64,000 nucleotides of DNA from Floccularia luteovirens (GCA_009739215.1 VSJF01000003.1:1612001-1676000); one strand, 5' to 3'; shown: positions 47,761 through 59,981, counted from the first letter of the stretch. The notes: generated by a model not told the origin, from the letters alone. Translations and numbers: made by a program.

Positions 47761-48915
47761 TGTGGGAAAGCCGCACAGCCTCGCCTCGGAAATCACTATT
47801 TCTCGCTATTGGTCGCCACCCACAACTTTAGCAATCCAATTAGCGAGTGACTGATAAGCCTACCACATATTCTCCTGATTCCATGTCATATTAAGACCAA
47901 TCCAGAAGCTACAGAAACCTCAGACATGTCTATTTGAATATACCACACAATTCCCCTTACTTTCTTCTTTTACCCCTCCAGCCCAGTGACTGATCGATCT
48001 CCTGCACATCCTCTCTTAATCTCCGTACCCCATGACATCACATGCGACTTCTCCTGACCAACTCTCCACTTAACGGCCACCAAGATAACCAGACCGTGGG
48101 ATTGCCCTTCCTATCTTGACAATTGCACTATCTGATTGCTCAGCACCCTTGTCCACCCTTGTGCCATCCAGTTATCTCATATGCGACTCCAAAAATAGTG
48201 AGGTACACCTCAGACTTCCGTGATCATATGCAACATGAGCATTGCGCGCTCACTCGCTGGCCTGTTGACTATACCAAACTCTTCATAACTACTTTATTTT
48301 CTCCCCTACCCTTTCGCTTATTAAAGATTGGATTCTCCCACACCCTTTGAACTATTTCTCCATTTATCTCGTTTTTCACACTGTCTTACAAACAGTAAAA
48401 TTAAAAATACTTTGCTAGCTACTTGCAAATGTTCTCTCTCTGTAGGAAGAACAAAAACTTGTACAGTAGTTAGATAAAATTTTAGTTTTCCCTTTCCTCT
48501 CTTCTCAGAGAATATTCAGGAGCAGAGAAAACCAGCTCACCCTAAGTTTCTTCACTCTCCCAACTGATTTCACTGCTTCCGCCTATTATAAGTCATCTAA
48601 CTTGTCAAATATCGTCCTTTGCACTCTTCTGTTGGCATATTTGGACCCTTTAGTATAAAAAAAAAAAACTTGCTCATCCAAGTAAGGACCTTGCTGTCAC
48701 TTTGTTCTCCCTCACTTCGCTTGGATGTCTCTCGCCTTTGCTTATTCTCTCAACCTTGTTCTGTGTTTGCTCTCTTTATCTACTCTCGATGTTGCATTTA
48801 TCTGTAACCTCATATAACCTCCTTCTTACTGATCTCTAGAAGACATTTTAGATACACAGATGGAAGTGCTGTGTCCCATAGGTTTCTGAATCTACTCACA
48901 CTTAACCTCTCTTCA
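47761..48915 (-). mobile_element. Family B LTR-like element, copy 2 (inverted)
   Basis: This 1,155-bp element reads TGTGGGAAAGCCGC to CCTCTCTTCA on the plus strand and is the reverse complement of copy 1 along its whole length. A 4-bp duplication GTGG flanks it (47,757-47,760 and 48,916-48,919). With copy 1 it forms a large inverted repeat with about 1.5 kb between the arms. A diverged duplicate of its terminal 80 bp follows at about 49,020-49,100. Confidence 0.8.
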
Positions 48916-49657
48916 GTGGACTTTGTCCACATTCTTCCACACCTGCATGCTACCACTGCACACTCTGTCATTTAATCCATAAGTCCACTCCTTAAATACA
49001 ACCACCTAAGTTCTCAACAAGGAACTTTCTTCAGAATTAGCAGACGGACATGCTGCTCCCCATTAGGCTTCTGAGCTTGCTCGCACTTACCTTCTCTTCA
49101 CTGGGTTAGGGAATAGTTGAATGCTTGTTGGATTTCCCAAGCATAGTAAAGGAAGATATCTTTACACAGGTTTTTAACTGCCACCTATCAGGGCCTCGTG
49201 GAGGTCAGTTACCATAGAAAACTAGTCAGGCATTTCAGACTAGATGGTGTTGCCTTATAACAATGTAAGGTGTAATGACACACATAGTCTAGGATATTCT
49301 AGAGCTTACTATATCAGAAAAAACTAATGCAACTGCAGACAGCTGAAATGGGATAGTAATAGAGATTGGGGATATTATATAGTAGTATGTTATAACATAT
49401 AGTAGATGATATAGTTAATATGTTCTCTAAGTGAAGTACTGTTTGTCATGATTCAATGTGACTGTGACATGACGCATGTCACTTACTACAAAAACTCCCA
49501 CACTATATAGCACCATGCCAAGCTATATAGCTCTCTATAGTTTGAGTACTATTATATAGCATCATGCCAAGCTATATAGCTCTCTATAGTTTGAGTACTA
49601 TTATATAGCACTACTTAGACTATATAGTTTATAAGGGCAACTGTGTAAGGACAACTG
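48916..49657. repeat. Repeat fragments: family C piece and a 49-bp tandem
   Basis: A reverse-oriented family C fragment occupies about 49,098-49,310 (for example AACTGCCACCTATCAGGG). A tandem repeat with a 49-bp period spans 49,504-49,609: two copies of a unit containing CATGCCAAGCTATATAGC and a partial third. No gene was found. Confidence 0.65.
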
Positions 49658-50020
49658 TGTTAAGCAGTACCCTGTGTTACATACAGTGGAGTGGAACTAC
49701 CTTACCTTAGAGCTTACTTGTTGTGCTTACGGGCTAATACTGACTACTACTAATATAATTGGACAAGGGGCATAGTACGAAGTACAAGATCCTTATATAC
49801 AGTTCTACTGTATATGCATATTTGTAAATAGTGGTCCATGCTAGATAGTTCCATAAGTCACATGTTCTTTGTAGAATGTTGTAGAACATCAAAGAACATG
49901 CTTAGTCATAATGCATGTGATATATAAAGCATATAATGAGTGAGTCACATGACTAGGTCATATGACATATCATGTTACATGAATCATGTGATCCTTTACA
50001 TAATAGTTGCTATCACAACA
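49658..50020 (+). mobile_element. Solo LTR, family D copy 1
   Basis: This 363-bp element begins TGTTAAGCAGTACC and ends TATCACAACA, flanked by perfect AACTG duplications (49,653-49,657 and 50,021-50,025). It shares internal blocks with the other D copies, such as TTATATACAGTTCTACTGTA. Confidence 0.9.
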
Positions 50021-50313
50021 AACTGGACAGTTCACGCAATGCATATTTCAAAGTATCACAAGCAGGCTGTGAAACAGAAAGCATGTCAAACTGGACAGGA
50101 AATCTGAAGTTATTGTAGTATGTGACATGCATCACATCACAGTCACATTAAGTTGTAGCAAACTATGACTATACAGTAGACCTAACACAACTAATCTATA
50201 TGTTATAATAAACATTCTCTAATCTATTTAACTCCTCTCTAGTACTCTCCTCCTACCTGAAGTCATAGCTATTTATCAAATGATCTTAAGAGCCTTTTGC
50301 AATACTTTAGCCA

Positions 50314-50359
50314 ACATCAGCAAACTCTATTTTGGTCTGACAAAATTCATAGCAAGCCA
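50314..50359 (+). mobile_element. Family E left-end fragment
   Basis: CATCAGCAAACTCTATTTTG followed by CATAGCAAGCCATAGC is the left end of a family E element, cut off by the adjoining D LTR. Confidence 0.55.
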
Positions 50360-50713
50360 TAGCACTATAGCAATAATCACATGACTGATTACATAATTGA
50401 TCATGTGATGGAGCATGTGACTGATGATGTATCTCACACTCATATGCTCTATAGTACATGACCTTCACAAACATTCCATAAGCTTCTACAAGCTTCTATA
50501 TATAGTTACATGATATGTTAGTATATACTTGCACAGACCATTGTACAAAGGTGTACAAACACCAATTATGTATATAAGTAGAGCTACTGGACCTTATGTC
50601 CTTTGTCAAATTTACTTTGTAATAGTCAGTACTAGTCCTAAGTCTCTAAGTCTAAGTAAGCTCTAAGGTAAGAACAGTCCCCTCTACTATACAATACAGG
50701 GTGCTGCTCAACA
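50360..50713 (-). mobile_element. Family D LTR, 5' LTR of the copia element
   Basis: In reverse orientation to copy 1, it starts TAGCACTATAGCAATAATC (the TG mutated to TA) and ends GTGCTGCTCAACA. A primer-binding site and the copia internal region follow directly on the right, which makes it the 5' LTR of that element. Confidence 0.75.
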
Positions 50714-50725
50714 GGTTATGGGCCC
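50714..50725 (+). promoter_or_regulatory. Primer-binding site for half-tRNA initiator Met
   Basis: GGTTATGGGCCC immediately follows the LTR end. Its complement, GGGCCCATAACC, reads as an initiator tRNA-Met anticodon stem and loop with the CAU anticodon. Drosophila copia primes reverse transcription from such an internal half-tRNA site. Confidence 0.75.
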
Positions 50726-50902
50726 TGGTGCTGGTCTCAATGATGTGTTCATCACTATCTATAATGACCAGAACTATATCCTTACCTTTAGAGAAGTGAC
50801 TCTCTAGAGACTCTCTTAACCAGGTAGAGACTCAGTATTGTTCACTCTATCAAGTGGCCTTAAATCATTATAGTTGACTATGTCAACTCCATGCAAGCTC
50901 TT

Positions 50903-51132
50903 TGTTGAGCAGCCATGTGTGCATGACACAGTGGAGAGACTCAAGCCTTACCTTGTGCTTATTTAGTTCACACCTTATGGCTAGCTGTATGTATATATTT
51001 ACATATAAGGGTCCATGCATAGGGCATGGGGCATATGTGAGTGTAGTCATGTGACACATCATGTGACATATTACATGTAACTCATCACCTGACAAATTAT
51101 GTAATCCATCATGTGATTGTGCTATCGCAACA
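50903..51132 (+). mobile_element. Solo LTR, family D copy 3, internally deleted
   Basis: This 230-bp element begins TGTTGAGCAGCC and ends TATCGCAACA, flanked by CTCTT on the left and CCCTT on the right (one mismatch). It sits in the untranslated leader of the copia element. Confidence 0.8.
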
Positions 51133-53088
51133 CCCTTCTTGTCATTGCAGCACTCTTGTAGTCACTGTGTTAAATGTTATGCTGATGCTCTTAATTGTAG
51201 CTCACCAACATCTCAATAAACTCAACAATAAGAATGTCTTCTCAAGTATTCCAAGCTATCTCTTTTGTCTTCTCTGGCACTTGTTGGTATAAGTGGAAGA
51301 CCATGATGATCAATCATCTCCAAGCCTCCCAGTTATGGCAAGTTGTCTCTGGATAATGAATCTAATCCTCATCTTGGTCTACTGACCAGGTAGATGAGTG
51401 CATAGTTGCAATTGCATATGCATGGGATAACAAAGATAATGCTGCTATTGGGCAATTGAAGCAATGTCTTTTCCCTGAGATTCAGAACCTCACTGCAAAG
51501 GCAGGGTGTACTATGTCTAAAAAGATGTGGGATTGGTTAGTAGAACGGTATAAGGTCAAGAAGCTCAGGACCATCTTTGAACTATATAAGAAGTTAAAAG
51601 ACTTCAAGCTTGGAGGAGGTAACCCTGAGCCTGATTTCCTCTGCCTCAATAATATATTTGGAAGATTACAGCAAAATGACTATGAAATCTCTGAGTTGTT
51701 GCAGATGTTGATCGCACTATCTGCAATTCCAGATAAATGGAATACCATAATTGCCAATCTGCTGCAAAATAGAAATGTGCAAATACTCAAATTAGTAGAT
51801 GTTATGCAAGTCATCCAACACCAGTTTTCTGGGACAAACATTACTAGAGCCACTACTGGTGATGGAGAACAGGCAAATAAAATGTCAAATATTAAGCCTA
51901 AACAAATGAATCTCCAATATAAAGACCAGTCAAGTAATAAAAAAGAAAACTCTCCCAAAGACAGTCAAAAGAGTGGTAAGAAGCAGTGTGATAAAAGAGA
52001 AAAAGGCAAGAAAGAGAAAGGAAAAGCAAAAACAGCAGAGAAAGAAAATGTAGTGGAAAGTAGTTCGCACATAGCATCTATGGCAATTATGCCACCTAGT
52101 TCATTAGCAAGTTGTATCAAGCCCCCCCATGCTCTGACTTTCAGACCTACTTTCTTGTGGGAAAATCTCCACAAGTTCTATACTCTGCTAGCTGCTAGTA
52201 CCTATACTGGTATGCAGGCATTGAGACATCCTGAGACACCCTATAAAAGTGTCAAAAGGAGTAGGGAGTTTGTAGACTGTGATGGTCTGTCACAGTGGCC
52301 ACAACATCTTTATGTTCATGAGGAAACTGTGCTGCTTTGTGAGTAGTTAGAACTCTCTACCTCTAGATTAGAGGAAGTACTGGAAGAGATAAGTGAATCT
52401 TCCCCCAAACATTTTAAGTCTAAGACTTCTAAACCTTGGGAACTTCACCTGGCTTATTCTGACTCAGGTAATTCTATATCTCTTGGATCAGAGAAAGACC
52501 AGGACTAGATTGTAAATACTACAGGAATTGGGCGCATCAATGAAGTGCTTGAATCCAGATATGTGAATGAAAGGCAAGTATCTTTATCTTCTTACACACA
52601 TAGCAACAAGATTGATTGTGACCTACAGCACCCTTTTCTAAATGGCTACCATAGCAGACTTTTATGTATCATGTCACATGTATCTCTTAGCTCTTCTTAG
52701 AGCAATATAAATAATCATTTTGCTATTTGTTCAAAGTGTAAGGGAAAAGCAAAGGATCCTAATCATGCATCATGGATTATGGATTCTGGAGCATTAATAT
52801 ACTTTACAAGTCAATTAATGGACTTTATTGAGTATAACACTCTGAAGACACCTATACCCATCACAATAGCTTCTGATGAAGTTGTATATATTGAGAGACA
52901 AGGTACTGTAATGATGAGTCATGAGATAGTTATACCTCTCAATGGAAACAAAGAGAGAAAAACATGTAAGATGACTTGGATATCTCCAGTCTATTATATT
53001 CCTAGATTGAGTAGTTGCCTACTCTCTATGAGACAGTTCCTGGCTGAAAAGAGAAACAGTATTAGAGAGAAAGAGTCCCTCATCAATA

Positions 53089-53512
53089 TGTTATGATAGC
53101 AACTCCACGTGATTGATTTAGTAGTCATATGATTAAGTCACATGCTCATCAATCATGTGTTGTAGACCTGATAAGATAAAATAAGGTCATACCAGTATAA
53201 TGACTAAGATGTAATGACACACACAGTCTAGAATATTCTAGAGCTTACTGCAGACATGTGTATAACTCATGTTATGGAATGTGTATAACTCATGTTCTAC
53301 CTGAAGTAGACATGAGGTGTTTCATATACATGCTGGTAACTACATTAGATATTACATAGCCACAACTATAATGTATATAAGTACAGGTAGTAACATCAAT
53401 ATATCTTGTCCAAATATCTTGGTAGTAGTTAGTAGCTAGTCCCTCTAAGCAATAGTAAGAACCCCAGGTAAGGTAGTTCTCTATCACTGTGTGTGACAGG
53501 TGCTGCTCAACA
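53089..53512 (-). mobile_element. Solo LTR, family D copy 4
   Basis: This 424-bp element begins TGTTATGATAGCAAC and ends GCTGCTCAACA, with perfect CAATA duplications at 53,084-53,088 and 53,513-53,517. It splits the copia protease-integrase region. Confidence 0.92.
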
Positions 53513-54023
53513 CAATATGCATAATTATAAAGATATACCATTCTTGTTCTGTGAACCACACATAAAAGATGATATCATATACTAGTGTGATGCTCACATA
53601 GTGTGCAAACCCAGTGATAAGATCTCTGTCATGGTGTACAAGGTTACCTATGATACATGGCATAAGAGATTTGGACATCTGTCTAAATGGGTACTCCAAA
53701 AAGCACCTGAGAATACAGTTGGTCTTCTGTCTTCTTTGGAAGTGCCTAAAGAATATTCATTATGTTCAGGCTGTCTCTGAGGAAAGCAACATAGTAAGTC
53801 TTTCCCCTAGAGCTCTTCATGAGCTTCTGCACCATTTGAGTTGGTTCACTCTGACTTAAAGCAGTTTCCAATTGCAAGTTATTACAAATATCGCTATATA
53901 ATAACTTTTCTTGATGACTTCATGTCTCATGCATAGACTATGAATCTGCACCATAATTCCAATTCAGTGGCTATAATGAAAAAGTTCATTGTATTCATTA
54001 AAGTGCAACACAACACTGAAATC

Positions 54024-54430
54024 TGTTGAGCAGCCATCTGTGCATTGCACAGTGATAGGGACTCAGTCTTACCTTGTGCTTACTTAATCTTACACTTAAG
54101 TCAGTATACTACTACTTATCCAGAAAGGACCATCTATTATAAAAGAAGGTAGAGTCCTTATATACAGTTCTACTGTATGTACCTATTTGTAAATAGTGGT
54201 CCATGCACTTGTTCTATATAATCACATGTCTAGAGCATAGAACCTTATAGAAGGTTGTAGAACATGTTTAGTTATACTTGCATGTGATGCATAGGGCATG
54301 GGGCATATGTGGATGTAGTCATATGACATATCATGTGACATATCATGTATAACTCATCACCTGATGAATTATATGTGACTCATCACCTGATGAATTATGT
54401 AATCCATCATGTAATCGTACTGTCACAACA
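54024..54430 (+). mobile_element. Solo LTR, family D copy 5
   Basis: This 407-bp element begins TGTTGAGCAGCCATC and ends TGTCACAACA, flanked by perfect AAATC duplications at 54,019-54,023 and 54,431-54,435. It splits the copia integrase. Confidence 0.93.
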
Positions 54431-55171
54431 AAATCAAAAAGTGGTGCTTTGATGGAGGGGGTGAATACTAGCAGATTGAAGTGTTGCTAAAGAAAATGGG
54501 AGTACTCATTAAGAAATTAGTACCATATGAACAACAGCAAAATGGTTGAGCAGGATGTCTAAATCACACTATAATGGATAAAGCAGAAGCTATATGACAT
54601 GATGCCTATCTACTAGACAGCTGGTAAGAATTTAGCATGGAACAAGCAGTACATGTCTATAATTGTTCTCCTATAGTATGCCTTAAATGATGCACTCCAT
54701 TTGAAGTATTAAATAAAATTAAACTAGAAGTCAATCATCTCAGAGTTTTTAGATGTGCAGCCTATGTCTATCTTCCCAAAGAAAAATGGATAAATAAACT
54801 TGCTCCTAAATCAGAGCTGATAGTATTTATTGGACACCCTGAAGGAGTAAAGGGCTATTGCTTTATGCAATTGCACAACAATAGCATCTTTATGGCAGCT
54901 ATTGCTATCTTTGATGAGCTTTCCTTTCCAAAATGTCTAGATCAAAAAAATCATGGTGTTACTGAATTAGGACAAGATCCTCCACCTCAAAGTCCTGATA
55001 ACTCAGATGATAAGGATAGTGACGCTTCTAAGCAAGTCTCACATTATGAATCAAATGTTGATAATGAGTCTGTTAGACTAGACAATCATGTCCTAGAGTA
55101 TCCTGTAAACAATTGGGAGATCCCTAACTCGCCAAGATGAAGACCTAAATAAATTGTTCATAGACCACTCA

Positions 55172-55450
55172 TGTTATAATAGTCTACTCCTACATGTACA
55201 GACATACTAGGATAGAGGATAGTAAAAGGATAGTATAGTATAGTATATAATAGTAGATAGGAGGGGAAAGGAAGAATGGGTTCTGGTTGGAAACTAGTGG
55301 TCTTATATAGATACTAGAGGTGCTTCTATCAGGGTAGCCTAGAAGCACTCAGAGTAGACTAGAAGCACTCAGAGCAGACTAGAAGCACTGGTATTATAGC
55401 AACAGAAGTAGACTAGAAGCTATCAGAGTAAGCTAAAAATACTATCCTGA
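55172..55450 (+). mobile_element. LTR family A copy 3, right end missing
   Basis: It begins TGTTATAATAGTC and follows family A for about 279 bp, to CTATCCTGA. The last ~85 bp present in other copies are lost. It ends the copia remnant. Confidence 0.8.
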
Positions 55451-56016
55451 GCCATCAGAAAAAAGTTGAATATCTAACTTGCCCTTAGTCATCTTATTTG
55501 TTGTTCTTTGACCTTAGTTGACTAATCAGAGAAAATATACTCGAAAATTATTCTAAGTGTAGAATTATTTACTAATATAAGCCAAGGATGGCTTCTAAGA
55601 TAAAACTAAGGATTAGTAACCATCTAATCTTTTTGTAGGCCTAACTATATAATATAAGCCTAATTTTAGTATAGAATCAACCTTGTAAGAAAGGTCAAAG
55701 ACATACTTAAGGAAAATTTACCAATGTTAGCACAATCACTGACACATAAGGTGGTATTAGGCATAGTAGGGCAGATAAGATAAAATAATCTTATTCTTTT
55801 GCTATTTACTGGCAAATAAGGTAATGGTAGTCATAGTTGAGCAAATAATCACAAGATAGGTAGCAGTCTGCCTCATCTTGGACTCATTTGATATACAAAC
55901 TATGAGCTTAGCATCTACTCACACTGACAAAGTATTCCATGATAAGAAAATTTTTATTATTGCTTACTATCAAAAAATAACTTGTAATTAATCTATTAAG
56001 TTATATACCACACAAG
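55451..56016. other. Unassigned AT-rich stretch
   Basis: Nothing recognisable was found. It may be the 3' flank of the Plavaka-type element read on the minus strand. Confidence 0.4.
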
Positions 56017-59002
56017 TCAGAGGGCATCAAATTCAGATGTATTCCCTTCATCCTCAAGCATCTCCATCTCATCCTCACTATAAGCACTTTCCAGTTCAGA
56101 TAAAAACTCTTTATATTCCTTAGAAGAGATATGGGCTTCAGGGATTTCAAGGCTTTTGATATTCATTTCATTGTCCAAGATGACATCTTCAGCATCTGTA
56201 TCTATATCATCATAAGATATAGAAAATGACTGTTGTATATCCTCTTTAAACTGTTTAGTAATAGTACAAAGATTGATATGGCCTATGCCACCATCAGTGA
56301 AGCAAATGAACATATCTCTATCTGGAAATCTAATATCAATATAGTTAGTATTATTATATGCTGGTATTATATTCTCCATTACTTACATGTTAACATAATA
56401 GCAAGTATAGTCATTATCATATTCATCTGCATGCCAGGCTATAGATGAACCCAATAAGTCCTTTGTCTAATTGCTGGTAAATAAGAGAATGAGATGAACA
56501 GCCCATACAATAGTGGAGGGATCAATGAAACTGAATGCATTGTCATCATTACCTAGCAGAAAGTGAACTTGGAATAGTTTCCTTGCTCTAAATCCTGAGA
56601 ATATCTGACTGTCAAAGTTATACCATCGAGCCCATAGAATTTCTGCTCGATGAAACCCCTGAAGGATTGATTTGGGATTATCAAATTTGACCATGGCATG
56701 GAATATCCCTATTACCCAAGTGTAGCAGTATGGATGCTCCAGCTCATCACAGTCTTCAAGCATCATGACATCTGAGTATGTTTTTGGATTGATATTATCT
56801 TGCTCCTGATGGTTATCATATATTGTATAGTTGATATATACTGTTTGGTGACAGTAGATAGAATTATTTTGAATGATAAGTATATGTCAATCATTGTCCG
56901 TAATCTCTTCTCCTTTGTGCAGAATTCAGTATAGCAGATGGTCTATGAGTTTTGATGAAAAGCCCTTGAAATGGCTGGAAAAGTATCATCAGGAATTGCA
57001 AGGATAAAAACAAGAATAACATACCTTGAATGCAGCATTGTCTGCTATAGATGCTATGGAGTGCTATGGAGTACTCCATAGTACTTCATAGCATCTATAG
57101 TAGACCTGGAGTTTGCTGATATAACTACATTCCTTTAAAGGAAAAAAAACATATATCTCTGGATAGTCAGCTGAATATGAGAAGAATCATGGGTACAACT
57201 GCCTTCATATACTATCACCACATTTTATGATTATCTCTTTCTTGTATACTTCCATAAATTTGGGGGTAATCAACAACTTCCACACTGCTTGCATGAGATC
57301 CCTCTTGAGATGTATGAGAATAGGGGTAGATGCCAATTTGCCAAAATGAGTGAAGTAGTAGTCCTGAAAAAGGTTGGGGAGTGAGAGTATATATGCTAAA
57401 TGGTGGGCTAAGAATGATGTTGCCTGTGAGCAGGTATATTTTGAAAGATTGCCAAACCAAACATAAATCGGCCACAGTGAGGCTATGCCAAATTGTGCAA
57501 GGTGCATTAAATCAGAGTAGAGCATGAGAGGAACAACTGTTGTCTCCAGGAAACAGCCAGGTACTGGTTTGATTTCATTCTCAAGTTTCAGGAAGGTGTT
57601 TGAAGTATAAACCTCACCATATACACATTGAGGAGGATTGTTCTCTAATGATTTCTAGTATTCTTTATACTCATGCCAATGGTAGTTTTCGGCTATATAA
57701 TGTTCAACTCCAGAATGGACCAGTTGAAGGAAATCTTGGTGTGACATATTGATATCAATGGTAGGTGTGCTTTTCTCAGAATTGTGATATACACAAGTAA
57801 GTAGTAGAGAGAGCTTGATTGCTGATTCAAGCCACTTGTCATTGGTATCCTCATTCATTGTAACACTCTGTTGTAATGAAGGCCCAGAGAGATTGTTGCT
57901 AGATATGTTATAAATGTCAAGTCTCTAGCTCTCCCTTGCTGTATTAAACCCTTCTAGATCTGATATTTTGAAGTCTGGCACTAGTATGACATCATAGACT
58001 AGTTTATCAAGATCTGTGAGAGTTTTTGATCCCATTTGATAAAACCAGTTCATCAGACGGAAGATAGTGGCATTAAGGAATAGTGCAAATGGAGACAGCT
58101 GTATAGTTGTAGGGAATAAATGGGATGAAGTTGCTGAATTTGCAATCATAGCTGATTGTGGTCCAAAGACTATAATGGGATCAGTCAAAGAAGAGGATAG
58201 TTTTTTCTTGATGGAAAGTTAGTGCATCTGCAACATGGTGGATAGTGACTTCATTATTAGGATCCCATTAGGATCCCATGAGGGCAGCGATTTGTACCTC
58301 CTGAAGAGCCCCATCTCATTGAGTTGGGTTTCTACTAGTAATGTTGGCATGCCAGTATTAGTATTTGTAAATAACTCAGTGGCAGCAATTGCAGTCATTA
58401 AACAATTGTTAGCCTCCACAAATTGTTGAAGAGATGTGGACTCTGAAGGTAAATAGTCATCCAGCCTCTTTGGAGGCTGTTGTTTACATTTAGGAGGAAG
58501 TTTAGGTTGTGGAGGTTCATCCATATGAATATTAGGTGTATCCTCAATTTGTGCATATTGGGTGGGTGGCAATTGCTGTATGGTTTTTTGTAAGCTATGA
58601 ATCACATTGACAGAGTGTAATACTTACCTGTTGTTGAGAAACAAATTTTGTTTTGTGTTGTTGAGGATACTTCAATTGATGGTTTTTTTATTGGTGTCCC
58701 TCATCAAATGATTTATGGCAGTATATGCAGACCAACATTGGATACAAACTATATTCAGCATAAAATACTGAAGGCTCAGAAGGGAGAGGGCAAGTATCTA
58801 CATGGTGTAAAAACACTGTGCAGCTGAAAGAGAAAGATGAAAAAAGTTTTGACAAATGCTCTGGTAGCTTCCTCAAGTTGAACGCCCATTCCACACATCC
58901 CAATAATGAGCATCCCCACTGCCTTAGACCCAAAAAAAGATGAGTATTACTATATAAAAGTATCTCAGAGTGAAGTTCATCTTTGAGTTCTCCTTGAAAC
59001 AT
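56017..59002 (-). pseudogene. Plavaka-type DNA transposase remnant
   Basis: Minus-strand fragments appear in the order expected for the large transposase common in Agaricomycetes. Near the start (58,690-59,002) is LVCIYCHKSFDE, probably a zinc-finger remnant. Then come FLNATIFRLMNWFYQMGSKT, DLDKLVYDVILVPDFKISD (58,188-57,925) and LMHLAQFGIASLWPIYVWFG with NLSKYT (57,500-57,400). LKRDLMQAVWKLLITPKFM follows. After a short foldback insertion come HPYCYTWVIGIFHAMVKFDN (56,740) and YIDIRFPDRDMFICFTDGGI near 56,300. Stops and frame changes separate the pieces, so it is inactive. The ends were not found. Confidence 0.7.
57042..57103. mobile_element. Near-perfect palindrome, small foldback/MITE of family E type
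   Basis: A 62-bp palindrome is centred on GGAGTACTCC. Its arms read CTGCTATAGATGCTATGG and CATAGCATCTATAGTAG. It is followed by CCTGGAGTTTGCTGAT, the family E end motif. It lies inside the transposase remnant and has no coding role. Confidence 0.7.
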
Positions 59003-59027
59003 TTGAGCAGTTATCCCAATGAGTCAA

Positions 59028-59469
59028 TAGGGGGTTTCACACTGCAGTTTTTGGCAGTTTTTCAAGGAGTTTTTCATGGGATTTTTCAATCATTTTTGAT
59101 CAAAAAATGACCCAAAAAGTGACTAAAGAGTGAGTAAAAAATGCCTTAGAGTGAAATCCCTCACTATAATCTGAGCTGGGTCTGAGTCCATTTTTGACTA
59201 TTAGAGATTAAAAAATTTATTATTATTGTTAGCATTTGATAATTAATATGTAATACAGTTCATATGAGTAGCTTGGAAAAAGAGGAGGTAAAAAACAGAC
59301 CAGAAAACATGCAAAAAAAGCTCTGGAGTTGCTTTTGCATAGTTGAAAAAAAAGACCATTTTTTCCAATTTGTGATTTTTCAGATACTTCTGAACACAGA
59401 AAAACGATTCAAAAATCCCATGAAAATTCTATTAAAAAACAGCTAAAAACAACAGCATGAAATGCCCTA
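59028..59469. mobile_element. 442-bp MITE with about 70-bp inverted ends
   Basis: The left end (TAGGGGGTTTCACACTGCAG .. TTTTCATGGGATTTTTCAAT) is matched by the reverse complement of the right end (TAGGGCATTTCATGCTGTTG .. TTTTCATGGGATTTTTGAAT). The flanks are ATGAGTCAA on the left and ATGAGGTCAA on the right, an imperfect 9-10 bp target duplication. A second inverted motif (GTAAAAAATGCCTTAGAGTG) is internal. There is no coding sequence. The duplication length suggests a MULE-like or hAT-like mover; that is inference. Confidence 0.8.
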
Positions 59470-59628
59470 ATGAGGTCAAGAAATGTGTACATTCTAGTTT
59501 CCAGGATATTGGGGTGCGGATTGAGAAGGATACAGGTATGTAATACTGCATCTGGCATTTCAGAGAGGTGACTATTCCCCATAGTATATCCAAACATGCA
59601 CTGTTGCCATAATCATTGCTCATGAAGT

Positions 59629-59981
59629 ATGTCACCCAGACCACATTGCTGGCCCACACCCTGCCACCCACCCATACCCCCTAATGTGCCAGCTCACAAG
59701 TTGCTTGGTCTGGGGTCATGCCAGGTGAGTCTTTCTTTTCCAATGCCATCCTTTAAATATCACATGCCTGATAAAAAAAAAACCACACCTGCCAATGAGG
59801 CTGATAAGCAATCACCCATACCCTACTGCCTGCCCTCATCTCCTAATATACCAACTCATGAGTCATTTAATTTTGTAGTAGATAATTCACTCCCACCTTC
59901 ACCTGTATCCTATATGTATCCCATGCAGGAACTTGCACCTATCATTGGGCCTGTGTGTCACCCACTCACTTCTCCTAACTT
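59629..59981 (+). pseudogene. Unrecognised open frame fragment cut by an LTR
   Basis: The frame encodes a proline-rich peptide (PSFKYHMPDKKKTTPANEAD, DNSLPPSPVSYMYPMQELA) interrupted at 59,982 by a family D LTR. No family was recognised. It may be part of a transposable element. Confidence 0.3.

Larger units (their letters stand above)
50714..55171 (+). pseudogene. Degenerate Ty1/copia retrotransposon body (gag-protease-integrase)
   Basis: The internal region of a copia element runs from the primer site to the family A LTR that truncates it. Gag is read from 51,234 (MSSQVFQAISFVFSGTCWYK) through three clustered stops near 51,357-51,368 to WDNKDNAAIGQLKQCLF and MSKKMWDWLVERYKVKKL. The frame continues past 52,348 into a protease-like block WIMDSGALIYFTSQLMDF at 52,770. 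The integrase region has TWHKRFGHLS, HSDLKQFPIASYY and TFLDDF, then FEVLNKIKLEVNHLRVFRC and AYVYLPKEKW. Gag and protease are in one frame, as in copia polyproteins. Reverse transcriptase, RNase H and the 3' LTR are absent. Family D LTRs are inserted at 50,903, 53,089 and 54,024. Confidence 0.82.

Noticed and set aside
44326..49000. CRISPR-like or regularly spaced repeat array
   Set aside because: Repeats here are nested transposons and minisatellites. No regular repeat-spacer pattern exists, and the genome is eukaryotic.
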